The notes beneath the pieces are model-generated. The model saw only the letters and a list, made by a program, of their open reading frames with translations, was not told the origin of the DNA and searched no databases. A stretch of 64,000 nucleotides of DNA. Source: Echinarachnius parma (taxonomy: Eukaryota; Echinodermata; Echinoidea; Clypeasteroida; Echinarachniidae). The stretch is from positions 1-64,000 of the forward strand of contig JBAMJV010003127.1 of the NCBI GenBank assembly GCA_037951105.1, read 5' to 3'. This document shows, one piece after another, positions 60,697 through 64,000 of the stretch (the first letter of the stretch is position 1; each line of letters starts with the position of its first letter). Both the position numbers and the translations under genes were made by a program.

Positions 60697-62010
60697 ATAC
60701 TATTATTCTTTAAATGAGTAAAAAAAATAAATTAAAAAAAAAAATTTAATTTACAAACATATCTTCTTTTACATTGCGAATGGCTAAAAGGCAACTGAAA
60801 GGATCACTAAAGATGACTACACTGACAAATAAATTATCAAATTGTTTTACCCATGTTAGGGCTAAAATTATTGCAGCTAGTTCTGCTTTAAACGATGACT
60901 TTACGTTGGAAAGCCCGTTACATTGTTTATAACAAAAGGATGGCACCCAAAAGGCTGCTGATGACGTATACTGACCTGGGATATGCAAACCATCTGTAAA
61001 TATTTGAAGTTCTGTGTTCCATTGTTTTTGTATCAACTCTTGACTACATTGCAACATATTCAAGTTAAAGTTAAAGTCCTTCCCGTGCCAATGTTGGCAC
61101 ATAAGGCGGCGCCTATCCGCTCCGTTTCATTAGCCCTAGGCCACACGTCTACTAAATGTAGCGAAAGCTACAGAAAGGGGCCCTCTGGTAACTCGTGTGA
61201 TTAATTTTCCCTTCTCCACTCTATAAATGCCGAGCGCCTAGCTAGAAGACAGAAGGTACCATTTTGTAAGTCTTCGGTATGACTCGGTCTGGGTTCGAAC
61301 CCAGGACCTCCCGTGCATGGGGCGGACACTCTAACCACTAAGCCACCATGCTCGGTTCAACATTGCAACATATAACATGTATAATGAGGATTATCACTTT
61401 TATCCACATATTGTTTCAATTCAAAAGAAATATGTGGTTCAAACAGTGTCCATGGTCTTTTAATCATAATAAATTATAAATACATGTTATTGTTTCAGTA
61501 TTTACGTCTAAGGTTCTATATCCAAAAGGTGTATTACCTTTCTTTAATTTTAGTTACTCAAATTGCCAACAATGCTGAATATGAAAGTGAAGAGGGTGTG
61601 TTTTATTTGACTCAATGAGTACTTAAAATTTCCTGTCAACATTTGTCTTCTGAAATCGAGAGGCATTTATCATGTTTCCGCTTGGAGGGCATCTAATGGA
61701 GTGAGGGGAAGGGCTCCCAAACATATTCCCAATGCCTGATATTGAATGGAGTTCAATCCCCTTTTAGTGCTCTCTGAAGCGCTATCATAGCCCTCGCATC
61801 CATAGTCCAATAAGGATCTAATGTATGAACGATGAACCATTAATCGGGACTTAGATGAGCTTCCCCATTTTTTTCCTTGGAAACTTCTCAGGATATTCAT
61901 TTTCCTTTTACGTCTCTTTATTATATCTTCAATGTGGGCCTGCCACGTAAGCTTACTACAAAAAAATAATACCAAGAAACTCATTTTCAAATTATATTAT
62001 ATAACTTTAA
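60697..62010 (-). pseudogene. I-like LINE, RT thumb and RNase H N-terminal half (minus strand)
   Basis: From right to left: FLGIIF-type start near 62000, then KLTWQAHIEDIIKRRKRKMN, RSYIRSLLDYGCEGYDSAS and LNSIQYQALGICLGALPLTP (61670-61930). A decayed linker has PLDFRRQML. After a SINE insertion (61060-61359) come ELQIFTDG, FKAELAAIILAL and VVIFSDPFSCLLAI, the first three RNase H acidic sites. The order matches the intact I-like copy at 19638-21677. Upstream RT with the YADD-type motif is absent. Frameshifts and stops are frequent. Confidence 0.82.
61060..61359 (-). mobile_element. tRNA-derived SINE, 300 bp
   Basis: ACATTGCAACATAT (14 bp) flanks the insertion at 61046-61059 and 61360-61373. 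Reading on the minus strand, the head has an A box TGGCTTAGTGG and a B box GGTTCGAACCC, as RNA polymerase III promoters of tRNA type require. The end at 61060 is a short (CTTTAA)-like repeat tail. The tRNA-like region is 61280-61356. No protein is encoded; movement would depend on a LINE enzyme. Confidence 0.85.
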
Positions 62011-62180
62011 CAAAATATCCTTTCATTTTAAAGGAAGTTTACAATACACTTCATGAGACACTAGGATACAATTGTAAGATCTAACCGCGACACTTTCCCA
62101 GAATGTGTATCTAAACGTGTTCGTGAGCCGTCATTTATAATGACTGCATTATACTTCATCAAGGCCATTTCAATTTTCAA

Positions 62181-62531
62181 TTTTTCTTCAATTTTGACTG
62201 ACCTAGTGGCTAAAGAATGACCCGAACGGCTCGACATAGAATTACGGCGATGTGGCTATTCAGTCGATTGCACAATAAAGGGCATCAAGCGTGGGGATGC
62301 TACACAGCGGGTCGCCATTTTGAACTAGGCTAGTTTGCGCGCACCGCATGTCACTGAGCTAACGTGCATCACGCACCGTGCGCAACGCGTACGCAAGATG
62401 GCGCCGCGCATCTGATTGGACGAATCTGAACTACCTTTAACAAATGTGTCCTCATCATTGTTCACCGTAATTCTATGACGAGCCGTTCGGGTCATTCGTT
62501 AGCAAATAGGTCAGTTAAAATTGAAGAAAAA
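62181..62531. mobile_element. 351-bp foldback MITE
   Basis: Left TTTTTCTTCAATTTTGACTG and right its near inverse. The arms run about 70 bp and include GAATGACCCGAACGGCTCG paired with CGAGCCGTTCGGGTCATTC. The loop is CG-rich (GCGCGCACCGCATG, CAAGATGGCGCCGCGC). Target duplication not clear. Confidence 0.8.
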
Positions 62532-63761
62532 TGAACCCTGACATGGACAGTGTCACTCACAGTGCTCTAAAACAAAAACTACACTACCCAAATTAATGTT
62601 CTTGGTATCAATTTTCATTTGAAAAGACACACTATCCGATGGACCCAGTCATTTCTTTACTTTATTTTGGGAAGTGCCCCGTTCCGTTATTTCTGGACCA
62701 CCCTGTATACACGTCCATAAAGGATCCACTATTTTATATCTTTTAAGCCCCGTCTTGAAGCTGTTTAATTGCAAAAATCCAAAAGCTTCAGGGGGCTCCG
62801 CCCTCTGGATCCCGGCTAGAGCAATAAGGGGTATCGGTCATTCACATGTGCAGAACTTTGGGCGGAGGTCGTAAATTAAGGTTACATTAATTCAAATTGG
62901 TATTTCTGTCTATAATAAAAAATAAAAAAAAGTTTGTATAAGTGTTAGAATCAACAAGCTTTCAAGGCTAATGTCTTTTACCACCTTTATTCTTTCAATC
63001 TTTTCCTCGCTATGCCCTTTAAAAATACGCTACGAATATATTAACTATTTTATACAATTGAAGAGTTTATTTCCTAAAAGTTTAAATCCACTGTAGAGAA
63101 AATGGATAAAAAGAGGGTTTTTGATTTCACACATTTCCAATTTCTCTAATGAGAAGTTATTGCAGCACTTAATAACACTAAATAATATAGGATCACAAAA
63201 TCACCCTTCGAAAAAATTTAAATGGCCTTACTTTTAAAAATAATTATTTGAATTTCCAAATTTTGTGGATTTAGCTGATTTTGGAAATAAACATGGATTT
63301 AGCACGCTTTGGGAATAAACATAATTAACCTCCATAATACAAGTACAGTATGGGGATTTCGTTAACCCGAAATCTCAAGAACCCCTAGGTGGATTTTTTT
63401 ATCATACTTGGCCCAGGGGTGCACCATGACAACATTTTTGGCGAGATCTGCCCAAGGTCATAGGTCAAAGGTCAATTAACACTGTTTGCGCCGTAAGCGA
63501 CTATTGGCACAAACAGCGAAGCGCTTTGTTCGACTTCAGTCACAGACATAGCGGGCATTTAATTGCATGTGGCGTGCGTGCGTGAAGTTAGCGACCGTAA
63601 TGACCAAGCGCAAGTCACGGGTAGCTAGCCGCCTAGGGTGCCGGCGCCAGAGTACACCCAGTACACCCCTGCAGTGCTGGTTTGTGAGGAGGATAAAACA
63701 ATGAATCCACATTGTATGGTGCACTGATATTTTTCGAGCAATTTTGTGGTTACCATGGCAA
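62532..63761. other. Intergenic, no gene seen
   Basis: Includes CTGGACCACCCTGTATAC near 62694, which resembles a lone mariner end, and an AGGTCATAGGTCAAAGGTCA run near 63455-63474, a triple hormone-receptor-like half-site pattern. No frame has a recognised motif. Too little to call a gene or enhancer. Confidence 0.4.
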
Positions 63762-64000
63762 CATCATCATCATCAAGTTCAGGTGGCGCTGTAAAGCGCT
63801 GCTGTGGTCTTCACGAGAGCACGCCATGCAACTCTGTCTTCTGCCAAGTGTGTTGCACCCTTCATTCCTTCCCCGGACACTCTCTTGATATCGTCAGTCC
63901 AAGATGTAGGTGGACGACCTCTGCCACGTTTTCCTTCAATTGCGCCTTGCAGTATTCTTTTCTCAATTCCTTCAGTTCTCCTAACGATGTGCCCGAAGTA
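63762..64000 (-). pseudogene. RTE-like LINE 3' end, runs off the window
   Basis: The minus-strand frame 64000-63779 reads FGHIVRRTEGIEKRILQGAI.., then KRGRGRPPTSWTDDIKRVSG and EDRVAWRALVKTTAALYSAT before a TGA. This is the usual C-terminus of RTE-type reverse transcriptases. A (GATGAT)n tail follows at 63762-63774 on the same strand, as is normal for RTE. The visible part has no stop, but the rest is outside the window, so intactness is unknown. Confidence 0.85.

Noticed and set aside
63455..63474. Triple AGGTCA-like half-sites as a hormone-receptor enhancer
   Set aside because: The pattern is suggestive but short, and such tracts are common in repeat-rich invertebrate DNA; no neighbouring gene supports it.

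Overview
The window looks like repeat-dominated nuclear DNA of an animal, probably a marine invertebrate. I cannot name the taxon. The evidence is an AT-rich background, long (TG)n microsatellites, and several LINE groups side by side: L1-like, I/Nimb-like with RNase H, CR1/Jockey-like, a second Jockey/RTE-like type, and RTE. There are also many terminal-inverted-repeat (TIR) DNA elements, a tRNA-derived SINE and a tRNA-like gene. I found no convincing single-copy host protein gene. Almost every long reading frame is a transposon remnant or a translated simple repeat.

Layout. 1-6.1 kb: a 20-bp minisatellite, an L1-like fragment, a decayed full-length Tc1/mariner element (2713-4195), diverged direct repeats and a hairpin MITE. 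6145-17945: a nest bounded by CAGTCAGGCG inverted ends and exact GTTAT target duplications. It holds an L1-like ORF1, two families of roughly 450-500 bp tandem repeats, and an L1-like ORF2 split by a TTAA-flanked MITE. TG arrays around a 481-bp element complete it. 18.1-19.1 kb: a minus-strand CR1/Jockey-like reverse transcriptase end. 19246-22649: a second CAGTCAGG element with exact TTCAA duplications, invaded by a nearly intact I-like LINE (679-aa RT-RNase H reading frame, (CAA)n tail). 22958-29087: a large element with about 1.1-kb inverted arms, itself invaded by an RT fragment that carries a 116-bp mini-MITE.

29.1-57.05 kb is a young tandem array of six head-to-tail units. Units 2-6 alternate long (about 4.65 kb) and short (about 2.63 kb) forms: L-S-L-S-L. 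Each unit carries a mariner-derived MITE, short hairpins centred on GGGACTCCC with changing but still complementary arms, a run of AGTCCT/AGGACT repeats, and the 3' end of a CR1-like LINE. One long unit is split by a 3.24-kb near-perfect palindrome (TAA duplications) and one short unit by a 431-bp MITE (AAAT duplications). The array ends at a tRNA-Arg(TCT)-like sequence between 47-bp inverted repeats.

57.2-62.0 kb is a minus-strand I-like LINE broken by three insertions: a 2.4-kb TTA-flanked element rich in CGTACG words, a TTAA-flanked MITE, and a 300-bp SINE with a 14-bp duplication. The window closes with another foldback MITE and the 3' end of an RTE LINE running off the edge.

The parts do not form a pathway. 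They record successive insertions, internal deletions and tandem duplications, and target duplications plus interrupted frames let the order be read. All sequence comparisons were made by eye within the window; family names rest on recognised motifs, not database searches.
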